Part shown: positions 8,044 to 17,726 of the stretch, one piece after another
Layout of the letters: each line of letters opens with the position of its first letter
Numbering within the stretch: the stretch's first letter is position 1
Assembly: GCF_049651205.1 (NCBI RefSeq)
Contig: NZ_JBASBR010000004.1
Coordinates: 62,001-126,000, forward strand
Reading direction: 5' to 3'
DNA from: Castellaniella sp049651205
GTDB lineage: Bacteria > Pseudomonadota > Gammaproteobacteria > Burkholderiales > Burkholderiaceae_B
DNA length: 64,000 nucleotides
Notes under the pieces: model-generated
What the model saw: the letters and a program-made list of their open reading frames with translations, nothing else
The model's database searches: none
Told to the model about the DNA's origin: nothing
Position numbers and translations under genes: made by a program

Positions 8044-11000
8044 CTACTTGCGTTGTGCGTACGCAGAGATAGGTGACACAGGCATGGCCATATCGCCTTG
8101 CCATGGCCGAAACGTATAGCGCAAATACAGCATCAGACGATTGGGTGAGTAATCTTCACTTTTTTGCACGTCCACCACGCCACCCAACACCCAATGATTA
8201 CTCAGGCGATGCTCTGCTGCAAACCGCAGCTGGTAACCAAAGCCGCCCCCCGTGCTGTCTTCTGTCCGGCTGGTTGCCAGTACATTATCGGCACTGACAC
8301 CCCTGAGGGCCATCGCCTGTAACGGATCCGCCAGCAGCCCCGGGAGCGGATAATACGGCCCACCCTGAGTCCTGGTCCAGGATCGGGAAACCGAAGCATC
8401 CACCACAAAAGACCAATCCGACGACCGGTAGGCATATCTGACAGGGAGCGACACCGAGACGTACCGTTGAGGACTGTAATACCCGCCCTGCCCCAGGGTA
8501 TACGCGCCCAGATCCTTTTGATAGTGCCAATACATCGCATTGATGCCAACGCTGAGTTCCTGACTGGGCTGATTAATCAGGCGCCGGTAGTACCCGCCCA
8601 TCAGACGATAGCGCTGATTGGGCTCGACATGACGCCCTGTCAACTTGTGATAACTGATGTCTGCCCACACCCCATTGGCTTCGCCCTGATCCCAACTAAG
8701 CCCCAGACTGGGGCCGGTGGCCACCACTCCCCCCCATAACGCGCCTGTTCTTGGGTCGCGCAAACCAGCAAAGGACAGGATCGAACTATCGATGGGCCGC
8801 CTTGAAAGGGTTAAACGCCAGCCCATCTGCTGAAGATCACCCCGGTAGGACAAACCGCCCAGCCAGTTACCAACGGGAAACCCAAGCGGGCTATGGCCGA
8901 CATCCCACGACCAGCGATCGCCTTCATAGCCAAAACCCAGGCTGGTTCCACGCGCGGTCTGATGCAAGGCTGTGCTGCAACCCGGTAGAGATTGACTGCG
9001 ACCACTGCTGTCCTCACCTTCGATCCGGCAGGAACCAAACCACTCGGTGTGTGCACCAGAGGCGTCCGTGTCGAATGTTCCCGCGTCCATCCGCACGTGA
9101 TCGGCCTGCGCAAACACACGCCCGGTGCGCCAAGGGAATTCCAGCCGGGCAATCGTGGTGGATGTGCCTAAGCGCGAGAGCCCCGGCGTACCGTCTGCAC
9201 GATATGAGGCATCTTCAAGCACCGTCAACACCGGGTTTTGTTGTTGATACAGCGCAGCGGTCTCACGACGAACACCACGCATACGCCAATCGTCTTCAGC
9301 CCGCTGCCGGGTGGCTTGAGTCAGTTCGACAGCATTCCGTTCATCATCAACACCTGAGGCGGGCAACAAACCAAGCCCGCGCATCGACTGCGCATAGTGT
9401 TGAAGCGCTTCCGGCGCGGAGCGACGGCTCACGATTCTCCCGAGATCCCGGGACACCAAGGGGTCATGATCTTTCCCGACACTGGCCTGAAGGATCTCCT
9501 CGGCTCTTGCGGGCGAATCAAGTGCCAGCCACAAATCCGCCAATTGACGGCTCTGTGCAGGATCGGGATGCTCGAGCGATTGCGGAAGGCGGCTCAGGGC
9601 GCTGCGCACGCGCAACCACTGTGCCTTCTGTGCCCAGACCTCAAGTTGCCCAAGAAATGCGTCTGCTTGCTGCGAATCCTCTCTGAGCACCGCCGCATAC
9701 AGCATTCCGGCCTTGGGCAGATCTTGATTCTCGAGTGCCCACGCCGCAATCTGCAGGCGTATCTCAGTTGTCTGCGGCCCTGTCTCAAGGGCAGCAATGG
9801 CTGCCTGGATGTTTCCTGCGTCGTGGTACTGACGGGCATGGGCGATCCGCTGGCGGGTTTTTACACGCTGCGCCAAGGCGTGCATTTCTTGCGTCCATTT
9901 TTGCGGGTGGATGTGTTCCAAAGCAGACAAGGCAGGTTGCCATTGATCTGCAGATGCCAGCAACAAAGCCTGCGCGTACCGACTGGGCGGGCTGTCGGGA
10001 TGGCGGGTCAAGTGACGATCGTACGCAGCCATGACCGCCTCCACCGGTTTGCCCTGCCTGCTCAGGACTGACGACAGATGGTAGCTGGCCCAGGGATCAT
10101 CCGGATCCAGCCGCTGAACCATGGCCCACTGCAAGGCGGCTTCATCCCAATGCCCGGATGCCTCAGCCTGCTCTGCCTGCCGGGTATGTTGCGCCACCTG
10201 TAGCGCGTGCCGGATGCCCTGCCACCGGCTAGATCGGGAGGCAGGAAATTTCTGCATGCGCAGCAGCGCCTGTTGCGGCGGCATCTGCAATAAAACACGC
10301 TGGATCCCCCGCATGGCGCCTGAACTGTCCGGTGTTAATTGCAACGCCTTGAACAGCCCCGTTAGTGCCTTTTCCGGGTAGCCCCTGCGGGCATTCATGT
10401 CCGCCTCGTCAATCCACACCGTCTCATCTGATGGATCCAATTGGCGTGCCTGATTGAACAGGGATTGAGCACGTTTCCATTGCTGACGGTTAACCGCGGT
10501 GGCGGCGTCTTCAAGCAATAACCAGTAGCGTGTGGAATCAATCAGGCTGACCCAGGCTGACGCCCCGCCAATCTGGTGGGTGTGACTGGCCGCCAGCTTG
10601 AAATACTTCAGGGCTTGAGTGCGATCGCCCGTTCTTGAATACGCAAGGCCCAGATTGCCGAGGATATCGGCATCGTCAGGATACGCACGAGCGGCTCGCT
10701 GCAAGCGCAGCAGGGCCCCTGCTGCATCCTGGCCGCGTTCGATCAGCGCGATCCCCTCGCGGCCTGCCTGCCAGGCAGGGTCGTTGATGAGGGCTGCCTG
10801 GTGCGATGCCTTGCGGGCAGCATCCGCAGCCTGCGGCAAGCCCGCGTAGCGGTTTGCAAAACCTTGCCAGGCCAATTGCGTCTGGCGATCAACGGGCTTT
10901 TGTGACCAATACCCGAATTCAAGCGCCGCAGCCGAGGTTCGGCCTGCGGGGATAGCCGCCAAACGATGAAGATACGTTAGAGCCAGATCACCCTCATCAT

Positions 11001-11589
11001 CATCCAGGGCCAAGCGTGCAAGCGCCGTCAGCAGGCCGGCATGCTTAGGGTAATGCTCCAGTGCCGATGCGAGCTGCGAGACAGAGAGATCATGATCCGC
11101 CGGCAGACGCGCACGAAACTGCCAGTACTCCAGCGTGTAATCAGCGCTTGGATATGTTCCGCGAAATGCCTTGTCATACTCGGCACGCGCCTCTGGCAAG
11201 CGCCCGGCCGCTGCGTAAAGCCTGGCCTTGGACAAGGCCTCGATTGTGGCGGGGTCTGTCGCCAGGCGATAGCTGGTATCCGCCTGACGCCGGGCGCTGG
11301 AATTCGGCGCCAGCTGAGACAGTTGCGCCAGCGTTTGCTGCGCCTGAAGAAGGTCTCCACGCCGCAGGGCCAGGCGCACCTTGGCCGCAAGCGCAGCAGA
11401 ATCGTCGGGATCGATGCGAAATAGCCGATCCAGCGCGCTTTGGACCATATCATCCCGAAACAGTGTCTCACCCAAATGGACTTGTTGCAGCAGTTGAGAC
11501 CGGGCATCGGCCTCTTGCGCCCACCCATTGCTGGATGCTGTGGTCACCAGAGCGGCCAGCAGTACGGCCAGATTCAGTCTTCGGAACAC
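8044..11589 (-). CDS. bcsC: Cellulose synthase outer-membrane export subunit BcsC
   Basis: At 1181 residues it is close to E. coli BcsC. A signal peptide (about 1-24, ending SNGWAQ) is followed by a long periplasmic superhelix of TPR repeats to about residue 800. The C-terminal third of about 340 residues is an outer-membrane beta-barrel with alternating aromatic strands, ending LRYTFRPW plus an 18-residue tail. The start is GTG at 11589: GGAGGT lies 5 bases upstream and this start gives a proper signal peptide. It overlaps the end of bcsZ by 16 bases. In the Bcs complex it guides the glucan through the periplasm and outer membrane. It is the last gene of the locus, and no clear terminator was seen after it. 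Confidence 0.96.
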   Translation of the reverse strand: MFRRLNLAVLLAALVTTASSNGWAQEADARSQLLQQVHLGETLFRDDMVQSALDRLFRIDPDDSAALAAKVRLALRRGDLLQAQQTLAQLSQLAPNSSARRQADTSYRLATDPATIEALSKARLYAAAGRLPEARAEYDKAFRGTYPSADYTLEYWQFRARLPADHDLSVSQLASALEHYPKHAGLLTALARLALDDDEGDLALTYLHRLAAIPAGRTSAAALEFGYWSQKPVDRQTQLAWQGFANRYAGLPQAADAARKASHQAALINDPAWQAGREGIALIERGQDAAGALLRLQRAARAYPDDADILGNLGLAYSRTGDRTQALKYFKLAASHTHQIGGASAWVSLIDSTRYWLLLEDAATAVNRQQWKRAQSLFNQARQLDPSDETVWIDEADMNARRGYPEKALTGLFKALQLTPDSSGAMRGIQRVLLQMPPQQALLRMQKFPASRSSRWQGIRHALQVAQHTRQAEQAEASGHWDEAALQWAMVQRLDPDDPWASYHLSSVLSRQGKPVEAVMAAYDRHLTRHPDSPPSRYAQALLLASADQWQPALSALEHIHPQKWTQEMHALAQRVKTRQRIAHARQYHDAGNIQAAIAALETGPQTTEIRLQIAAWALENQDLPKAGMLYAAVLREDSQQADAFLGQLEVWAQKAQWLRVRSALSRLPQSLEHPDPAQSRQLADLWLALDSPARAEEILQASVGKDHDPLVSRDLGRIVSRRSAPEALQHYAQSMRGLGLLPASGVDDERNAVELTQATRQRAEDDWRMRGVRRETAALYQQQNPVLTVLEDASYRADGTPGLSRLGTSTTIARLEFPWRTGRVFAQADHVRMDAGTFDTDASGAHTEWFGSCRIEGEDSSGRSQSLPGCSTALHQTARGTSLGFGYEGDRWSWDVGHSPLGFPVGNWLGGLSYRGDLQQMGWRLTLSRRPIDSSILSFAGLRDPRTGALWGGVVATGPSLGLSWDQGEANGVWADISYHKLTGRHVEPNQRYRLMGGYYRRLINQPSQELSVGINAMYWHYQKDLGAYTLGQGGYYSPQRYVSVSLPVRYAYRSSDWSFVVDASVSRSWTRTQGGPYYPLPGLLADPLQAMALRGVSADNVLATSRTEDSTGGGFGYQLRFAAEHRLSNHWVLGGVVDVQKSEDYSPNRLMLYLRYTFRPWQGDMAMPVSPISAYAQRK

Positions 11590-12803
11590 GGCTGACCTCC
11601 GATATGCAAACGCCCGGATTCATCGAACCAATAACGCTTCTGCAACCAGCCTTCGGCAAAGAGGGCCAGCACCTGATCGTAATAATTGGATGAATCGAAA
11701 CGGATCTCTGCCATGCGCTGATGCAAGGCAGGAGCTACCGGCGCTGCACGCAACAAGGGCAACAGGGCGGCAGAAAAGCCCGCAGGCCCTTCTCCATCGA
11801 CATCACCAGAAAAAATATTGATGTGCTGCGGTACCTGGCCCATCTTGCCAACAAGGCTTTCCACCCTCCTATAGTGGCGCTTCAGGCGCTTGGCCTCGGC
11901 CTGATGATCGGCCAGCATTCCAATCCATAGATACACTCGAACCGCGTCATAACTGCCCTGAGCCCCCTTCGGCACATCGGCCCAGCCATGGTTTTCCGCC
12001 GACCAGACTGCCCAGTCGGGGGCATACCCGTTGGGAGCAGTCGCCAACAATATGTGTTTGAGATTTGCGTTCAAATGCACCCATGCACTACTGGGAGCCT
12101 CTTCAGCAAACCGCTGATAGATCTGGGGCGTCATATAGCTGGGATTGACCGTCCATTGCCGGCCATGGACAAACCCCTCTCGACCACCCAGCAACACCCA
12201 TCCCAGGCCGGGGGCATCCAGGGCTTCCTCTCGGGCAATACGCTGCATCAACAGAAGCCCCAAAGCAGCATAAGAATGCTCGTCCCACAGCCGGCCAGCC
12301 TCGATCAGCGCATAAGCCATCCACACATCGGCATCCGACGCAGAGTTATCGTCAAGAACACCAAACTGCCCATCTGCCTGCCGCCCCCATAGCCAGGCAG
12401 GCAAGTGGCCCGTGAGATCCCCACTTGCCAGATGCCTTTCCGACCAACTCAGCAGCCGCCGAAACAGGGCCTCGTCGGAATTGACCAGCGCAAAAAATAA
12501 ACCATACGCCTGCCCCTCAGACGTGGTGATCTGGCGACTATCCGAATGATCTATGACTCGCCCGTCTGAACTGATGGCCTGCTGCCTGAATATCTCCCAG
12601 TGTGACCACGCAGCCTGCTCGGTACATTGCAAGGCGGCGGCCGCCTGGCCTTCTTGCGCAGCCTGGCTGTTGCCGGACATTCCGGCAGCAGTCAGCATGA
12701 AAAAGCCGATCAGCCAATACACGCAGAGAAGGCCCGGCCGGTGCCTGGCTCCACTGAAGACGGCGGCACGCCTCAGCCCATGGGACGAAGGTGTCTTAAG
12801 CAT
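11574..12803 (-). CDS. bcsZ: Periplasmic endo-1,4-beta-glucanase BcsZ (GH8)
   Basis: A glycoside hydrolase family 8 cellulase of 409 residues that trims nascent cellulose in the periplasm. A membrane/signal segment at about 24-41 precedes the catalytic domain. The proposed acid is Glu96 in TSEGQAYGLFFAL. SDADVWMAYALIEAG (156-170) and YDAVRVYLWIG (Asp286, aligned by eye with the E. coli catalytic base) are the other family signatures. Its ATG overlaps the end of bcsB by 8 bases, and its own end overlaps bcsC. The N terminus is longer than in E. coli BcsZ, so cleavage may occur late, around residue 49. The function is well supported; the residue roles are inferred from motif position. Confidence 0.95.
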   Translation of the reverse strand: MLKTPSSHGLRRAAVFSGARHRPGLLCVYWLIGFFMLTAAGMSGNSQAAQEGQAAAALQCTEQAAWSHWEIFRQQAISSDGRVIDHSDSRQITTSEGQAYGLFFALVNSDEALFRRLLSWSERHLASGDLTGHLPAWLWGRQADGQFGVLDDNSASDADVWMAYALIEAGRLWDEHSYAALGLLLMQRIAREEALDAPGLGWVLLGGREGFVHGRQWTVNPSYMTPQIYQRFAEEAPSSAWVHLNANLKHILLATAPNGYAPDWAVWSAENHGWADVPKGAQGSYDAVRVYLWIGMLADHQAEAKRLKRHYRRVESLVGKMGQVPQHINIFSGDVDGEGPAGFSAALLPLLRAAPVAPALHQRMAEIRFDSSNYYDQVLALFAEGWLQKRYWFDESGRLHIGGQPCSED

Positions 12804-15099
12804 CTCGTTCCAGCCGGCGGCGGGCTACCCGGCGCAGCAACCACCAAAGAAGTACGGCAACCAGTATCACCGCTGCCACAGCAACCGTGGCCAATAGAAC
12901 AGGATAATTTGACAGCTGGTACCAAAGCCGCTGCCACCAGGGCAAGTAGCCAACAAAATAGTGCTGGCCAACCGCACTGCTATACACACCGGATTCCCGG
13001 ATGATGGACACGCCTCCCTTGATCGCATCGCGCTTCCCGGTATCGGACAACGCATCTTGCAGGAGATCAAAATCTGCAGGGGTGGACGCCAGCAAGCCCA
13101 GCCAGCTGCGTTGTGGATAGCTCCCGGATTGCATCTCAAGGATCGCTGCCAAGGGAGCCGAAGCCACGACACCCAGGTGGTTCACTGCCTCCTGGGCAGG
13201 CGCCGCCACTTCCCCGATACCACCATCAAACACCTGTCTGCCCTGGGGATCACGCGGCAGCTTCAGGCTTGTGCGCATCCCTTCAATCAGCAACGTCATG
13301 TTGGGCTGTTTGCGCAATGCGTCCGGTATCTGACCAAACCAGATCAAATCGGCATCTTGGTCAGCGGCCTGTTGCCAATCATGCATGACGCGAACGCGAT
13401 ATGCGGGGACGCCTGTTTGAGCACTCACAAACGCCAACACCTCCAGCACGCTGCTGACTAGTCGCGGGCCAGGGTTTGACGGCACCACCAGGATCGTTTC
13501 CGACAGGTCGGCCATACGGCTGAACGGGTATCCACTACTGGAAAACGCCCGCAGGTTTGGCATCTCAAGGTAATGCTGAAATCCGGAGAAATCGATGTAA
13601 GAGGCCTGATCGATTGCAGCCCGTTGATCAACGGGCAGCTTGGTCTGGCACTGGCCTTGCTGCGCAGAACCCAGGGTACTGGAGAAGGAGAAATCAAACC
13701 GCAGCTGATTGTTCGCCCCCACCTTGAGCGCGGGAACCAGTAATTGCGAACTATCGTTGGCTGAATCGTCACCCATCAAAGGCAGGCGCGTCAGCAGCTG
13801 GTCTTCCTGGCCAGCAGGCAACAAGGGAAAACTACGCACAAATTGCCGATTCAGACTGATGTTCAGTTTCGACTCATCCATCCGGCTGGGAGGCGTGTAC
13901 CGATATCGCAGTTTCATGGGGATACCTGCGTTACGCCAGACGAAGAGATCGGGAGGCAAGTTCAGATTCAGCACGATAGGGGCCGGCTGCAAACCACGCA
14001 CCTCCAGCTGCCCCGGAAAATCGGCCAGCTCTTTAAAGCTGACAGGACGATCTGTCGGCACCCAGCGAGGGGCATCATAGGGAAGCCGATCGGCCAGCGC
14101 TTCGAAGTCTTTGATTTGCACACTGCGGCCACGCAGCAATGGACTGCCACTGGCCAATGCCTGAGACGCTTTCAGAATATCCGTGCCATCCCGGCCCAAG
14201 ATCAGCAGCCATTTGTGGGCAGGGTCGTCCGGTGCAGAGATCAGATCCAGGGTGGGCCCGTCCACGGCCGGATAATCGGCCAGGAATGCCGGGCGATGCA
14301 GGTTGTCCGCCATCACAATTGCATTGGCAGCGGGCAACCGATCATAGACAACCGGAAAACGCACTTGGCGCCAACCGGCAGTACTGCCAAAGTAAGACGC
14401 CAGCACACCAGCGGCCTGCACCAGCGTTTCATCCGGCGCTGCCGGAAACACAAACGGAATCGCCTGTGTCTGCATGTCATTCAGGTCCAGAAAGGGTTCG
14501 GGGAAAAACGCCAGATCGTTACGCGTACTCAGTGGCTCTTCCTCGAGCATCAAACGGGTCTCTCCGCTGAGATCCAGCCACAAAGACGAGTTGGCTGGAT
14601 CCGCACACACAGATTCATAGTGGCCAACAAACTCCAGCCGGATCTGGTTGAAGTCACGCATCAGATTGGGCTCAAGCGGCAACCGGGTGCTCTGGCGCCC
14701 ACTCTTGCCACTGACATTGATGGGTACAACAGCCATCAACTCATCATTGAGATACACCCGGATATGAGACAAGCGCTCAACCAATGTGGGAGAAGGTGTA
14801 AACACCAGATTCAGCGTGGCCTGCCGAACGATTCTGTCTTTACGCAGGGTGAACTCCAGCACCTGGCTGTCCGCCAGCCCATTCAGTAAGGACGACCTCC
14901 GGTTAATCAACCTATCCAGAGGCCATTCGGTGTGAATCCAGTGATCGGCCTCGGGGGAGGCCTTGGGTTCAACATTGGCCACAGAAGCAGGCAGGAGGGC
15001 ATTGGACGGGGCCGGCTCTGCCGCATGGCCTGCGGCCCCAAACATCAATAACGCCAGCCAGATGACAAACGTGCCTTTAATGGACATAGAAATGCTCAC
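12796..15099 (-). CDS. bcsB: Cellulose synthase periplasmic subunit BcsB
   Basis: The 767-residue partner of BcsA. A signal peptide (about 1-27, ending GHAAEP) is followed by a large periplasmic region with the alternating carbohydrate-binding and ferredoxin-like modules of the family, then one C-terminal membrane anchor (about 733-757) with a basic cytoplasmic tail RRVARRRLERDA. It contributes the anchor helix needed for BcsA activity. The likely start is GTG at 15099, giving a 4-base GTGA overlap with the bcsA stop, in the same style as the ATGA overlaps elsewhere in this operon. An in-frame ATG at 15087 would shorten the signal peptide by 4 residues. Neither start has a strong ribosome-binding site, which fits translational coupling. 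Confidence 0.95.
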   Translation of the reverse strand: MSISMSIKGTFVIWLALLMFGAAGHAAEPAPSNALLPASVANVEPKASPEADHWIHTEWPLDRLINRRSSLLNGLADSQVLEFTLRKDRIVRQATLNLVFTPSPTLVERLSHIRVYLNDELMAVVPINVSGKSGRQSTRLPLEPNLMRDFNQIRLEFVGHYESVCADPANSSLWLDLSGETRLMLEEEPLSTRNDLAFFPEPFLDLNDMQTQAIPFVFPAAPDETLVQAAGVLASYFGSTAGWRQVRFPVVYDRLPAANAIVMADNLHRPAFLADYPAVDGPTLDLISAPDDPAHKWLLILGRDGTDILKASQALASGSPLLRGRSVQIKDFEALADRLPYDAPRWVPTDRPVSFKELADFPGQLEVRGLQPAPIVLNLNLPPDLFVWRNAGIPMKLRYRYTPPSRMDESKLNISLNRQFVRSFPLLPAGQEDQLLTRLPLMGDDSANDSSQLLVPALKVGANNQLRFDFSFSSTLGSAQQGQCQTKLPVDQRAAIDQASYIDFSGFQHYLEMPNLRAFSSSGYPFSRMADLSETILVVPSNPGPRLVSSVLEVLAFVSAQTGVPAYRVRVMHDWQQAADQDADLIWFGQIPDALRKQPNMTLLIEGMRTSLKLPRDPQGRQVFDGGIGEVAAPAQEAVNHLGVVASAPLAAILEMQSGSYPQRSWLGLLASTPADFDLLQDALSDTGKRDAIKGGVSIIRESGVYSSAVGQHYFVGYLPWWQRLWYQLSNYPVLLATVAVAAVILVAVLLWWLLRRVARRRLERDA

Positions 15100-17726
15100 G
15101 AAGATCGGCCCACACGGCCGGAGACAACAGCGGATGGAAAGTGGGGTAAAAAAGAAAGCAGCCAGGCAGCAAAACCGGCGCCCATACGCAAAATGATGCT
15201 GATCGGAAATGGCATGTAGCGAGCGGCCTGGTAGTATCCGGAAATGCCCAACCTGACCACACCGCGCAGGCTATCCAGCGGTCGATCGGTTTCCAGACGC
15301 CCCTGCCATGCCAACCAGGCATCCGCACGAGCAAAGACGCACTGAACCAGATCGATCTGGTTTTGACGCTGCGGGATATCGAGCTGAACACCGATACTTT
15401 TGTCTTGCGACCGCACCACACTGCCAGGAAAGGAAAACTCTCGATCACCACGCGTGAGATACACGCGGACATTGCTGTACAAAGCAACTGTCGCGGATTC
15501 AGCCAGGGTGATACCCACCCCACCCTCTGAGAAATCTGACAGGGTGGCCGTGAGGACATGACCATTTTCCAAACGGATACATGTCGGTAATGCTGTCGGC
15601 ACACGATGGGTTTCGCGCACCTGACGCAACTCGGCCGCCACCGCAAGGGCCCCGCCGAGGATCACCATATTGAATAACACCCACACCATCGTGATCAGAA
15701 CCGTATTGACCTCATCGGCCGGCCCCGTCCATAAGCGCCAGGCACCAAAAAGCAGGCCCAGGCCATTTAGCAAGGCCAGCACGACATACGGCATGGAAAT
15801 TTTCCAGTCGTAATAGCGCGACTGAATCAAGCCCCCCTTGGCTGTGACATTAAATGCTCCTTTTTGCGGGGCAAACAAGGCGACCAAAGTGGGTCTGGCG
15901 ATATACCAGGACAGGACCGTTTCGTAGATTTCGCCCCACATGGTTCGCCGGTAGTTGCCCTGCAAAACCGAACTGGTGAGATTGGCATGCAACAGATGAG
16001 GCACGACATTGAGGAGAATGGCCAGGGCGGGTGCGTACACGATATAGGAGTGTGCCAACAGAAACGCCAAGGGTGCTGTCAGGTATATCAGCCGAGGCAC
16101 ACCAGACAGGAAGTGCAGCATTGCGTTGGTGTAGCAAAGCCTCTGAAACAGCGACAAGCCCTTGCCCAGCAAAGGATTATCCAGTCGAAAAATCTGCACC
16201 ATGCCCCTGGCCCAACGAATCCGCTGACCAATGTGCGATGCCAGACTGTCAGTGGCCAGGCCTGCGGCCTGGGGAATGCGTAAATACGCGGAATTCCAGC
16301 CCGCTCGATGCAGATACAAAGCCGTGTGTGCGTCCTCGGTAACCGTCTCGACAGCAAACCCGCCAATCTCATCCAGAGCCACACGTCTGAGAACTGCACA
16401 CGAACCACAAAAAAACGCAGCGTTCCAGAGATCGTTGCCATCTTGAACCAGGCCATAAAACAACGTGTTCTCGTTGGGCTTGGTACCGAAATGCCCCAGG
16501 TTTTTTTCGAATGGATCGGGAGAGAAAAAGTGATGCGGCGTCTGCACCAACGCCAGTTTTGAATCCCGCAGAAAATGACCTACGGTAAGCTGGAGAAACG
16601 ACCGGGTGGGAATATGGTCACAATCAAAAATTGCGATCAGATCCCCGTTTGTCTGCTTCAAGGCATAGTTGAGATTGCCGGCCTTTGCATGATCATTTTT
16701 TGGCCTGCTGATGTAGTTGATTCCTGCTGCCTGGGCGAATGCCCGAAAACTCTCACGGTGGCCGTCATCCAGCAAATAGATATTGAGGCGATCAGCCGGC
16801 CAGTCCATCCCCAAAGCGGCATATACAGTAGGCCTGACCACAGAGAGCTCTTCGTTGTACGTGGGAATCATCAGATCCACCACGGGCCAGAAACTGATAT
16901 CTTCAGGCAGGGGCGCGGGCTGGCGATTAAGCGGCCAAGCCACCTGGATATATCCCAACAACAGAACCACCCAGGAATACGTTTCTGCCGCCAGCAACAG
17001 CAAGCCAAAGGATAGATCCTGCGCGTTTGTCCAGTTTAATGTCGACGTATATCGCCACCAGATGTAGCGGCCGGAAATTGTCACTGACAACACCATCAGC
17101 ATCAGCAAAGAAAACCTGCCGGGAATCTTGCGCACCACCAATGCCAGGCCGAAAAGCAGCGAGACAAAGACAAACTGAGCCATGTAGTTAAACGGCTGTG
17201 TTACCAGCAAGCTGACCAGCACCACGGCAAGCAGTGACAGGGCGCCAAAGACCAGCAAGCGTCCTGTTCTTCCGAGTTCGCGCACCCACAACCTTGCGCC
17301 GCGGACAATCCCGCTATCGGGCAACGCTGTCATCCTCGCCGTCCACACCGTATCCACAAACACAGCAACCAGGTGTATGCAACGCTGCAGCCAGTGGAAT
17401 AAGGAGAGGATCGCCCCCTGTTTTGACCTGTCTGGAAACGGTACTACACACAGCAGAAACACGCCCTGCACCAGATAGCGGATGGGGTCAAAAATACTGA
17501 ACGAACGTTGCCCCCGAACCCGGCGAAAGCACTCTCCGTAGCGCCTGGCGGCATGCCGCCAGGCAGGCGCATCAAGGCGCAAAAGCAAGCTTGCCAGCAC
17601 CCAAAGCACAAGCGCAGCGTGTGCGCCCAGGGGCCCCAGGCCGAACTGGCGGCGCAACTGCAGGCGGCGCTGGCCAAGCGCGCTGGCCACATGCGTTGTC
17701 AGAGTTAACTGGGCGAGGGTTGTCAT
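15096..17726 (-). CDS. bcsA: Cellulose synthase catalytic subunit BcsA with PilZ domain
   Basis: A processive family 2 glycosyltransferase that polymerises UDP-glucose and extrudes the glucan across the inner membrane. In the 876-residue form, membrane segments cluster at about 30-50, 155-260 and 530-700. The GT2 signatures are LLDDG (318-322), DCDH (368-371), TED (463-465), FFCGS (438-442) and QRIRW (501-505). The PilZ c-di-GMP site is present as RETHR (704-708) and DFSEGGVG (731-738). The ATG at 17726 is preferred because it forms an ATGA overlap with the bcsQ stop. The open frame reaches further upstream but only into bcsQ. A long amphipathic tail follows the PilZ domain. Activity should therefore depend on c-di-GMP. 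Confidence 0.97.
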   Translation of the reverse strand: MTTLAQLTLTTHVASALGQRRLQLRRQFGLGPLGAHAALVLWVLASLLLRLDAPAWRHAARRYGECFRRVRGQRSFSIFDPIRYLVQGVFLLCVVPFPDRSKQGAILSLFHWLQRCIHLVAVFVDTVWTARMTALPDSGIVRGARLWVRELGRTGRLLVFGALSLLAVVLVSLLVTQPFNYMAQFVFVSLLFGLALVVRKIPGRFSLLMLMVLSVTISGRYIWWRYTSTLNWTNAQDLSFGLLLLAAETYSWVVLLLGYIQVAWPLNRQPAPLPEDISFWPVVDLMIPTYNEELSVVRPTVYAALGMDWPADRLNIYLLDDGHRESFRAFAQAAGINYISRPKNDHAKAGNLNYALKQTNGDLIAIFDCDHIPTRSFLQLTVGHFLRDSKLALVQTPHHFFSPDPFEKNLGHFGTKPNENTLFYGLVQDGNDLWNAAFFCGSCAVLRRVALDEIGGFAVETVTEDAHTALYLHRAGWNSAYLRIPQAAGLATDSLASHIGQRIRWARGMVQIFRLDNPLLGKGLSLFQRLCYTNAMLHFLSGVPRLIYLTAPLAFLLAHSYIVYAPALAILLNVVPHLLHANLTSSVLQGNYRRTMWGEIYETVLSWYIARPTLVALFAPQKGAFNVTAKGGLIQSRYYDWKISMPYVVLALLNGLGLLFGAWRLWTGPADEVNTVLITMVWVLFNMVILGGALAVAAELRQVRETHRVPTALPTCIRLENGHVLTATLSDFSEGGVGITLAESATVALYSNVRVYLTRGDREFSFPGSVVRSQDKSIGVQLDIPQRQNQIDLVQCVFARADAWLAWQGRLETDRPLDSLRGVVRLGISGYYQAARYMPFPISIILRMGAGFAAWLLSFLPHFPSAVVSGRVGRSS
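17543..17564. repeat. Perfect 22-bp palindrome inside bcsA
   Basis: Positions 17543-17553 and 17554-17564 are exact reverse complements. As RNA this would fold into a 9-bp GC-rich stem with a CATG tetraloop. It lies in codons 55-61 of bcsA, between the first membrane segment and the amphipathic region. It may be chance in GC-rich coding DNA or an mRNA structure. Confidence 0.6.

Noticed and set aside
13843..14889. A 348-codon open frame on the plus strand opposite bcsB
   Set aside because: Antisense to bcsB and rich in Arg/His/Gln; no family resemblance.
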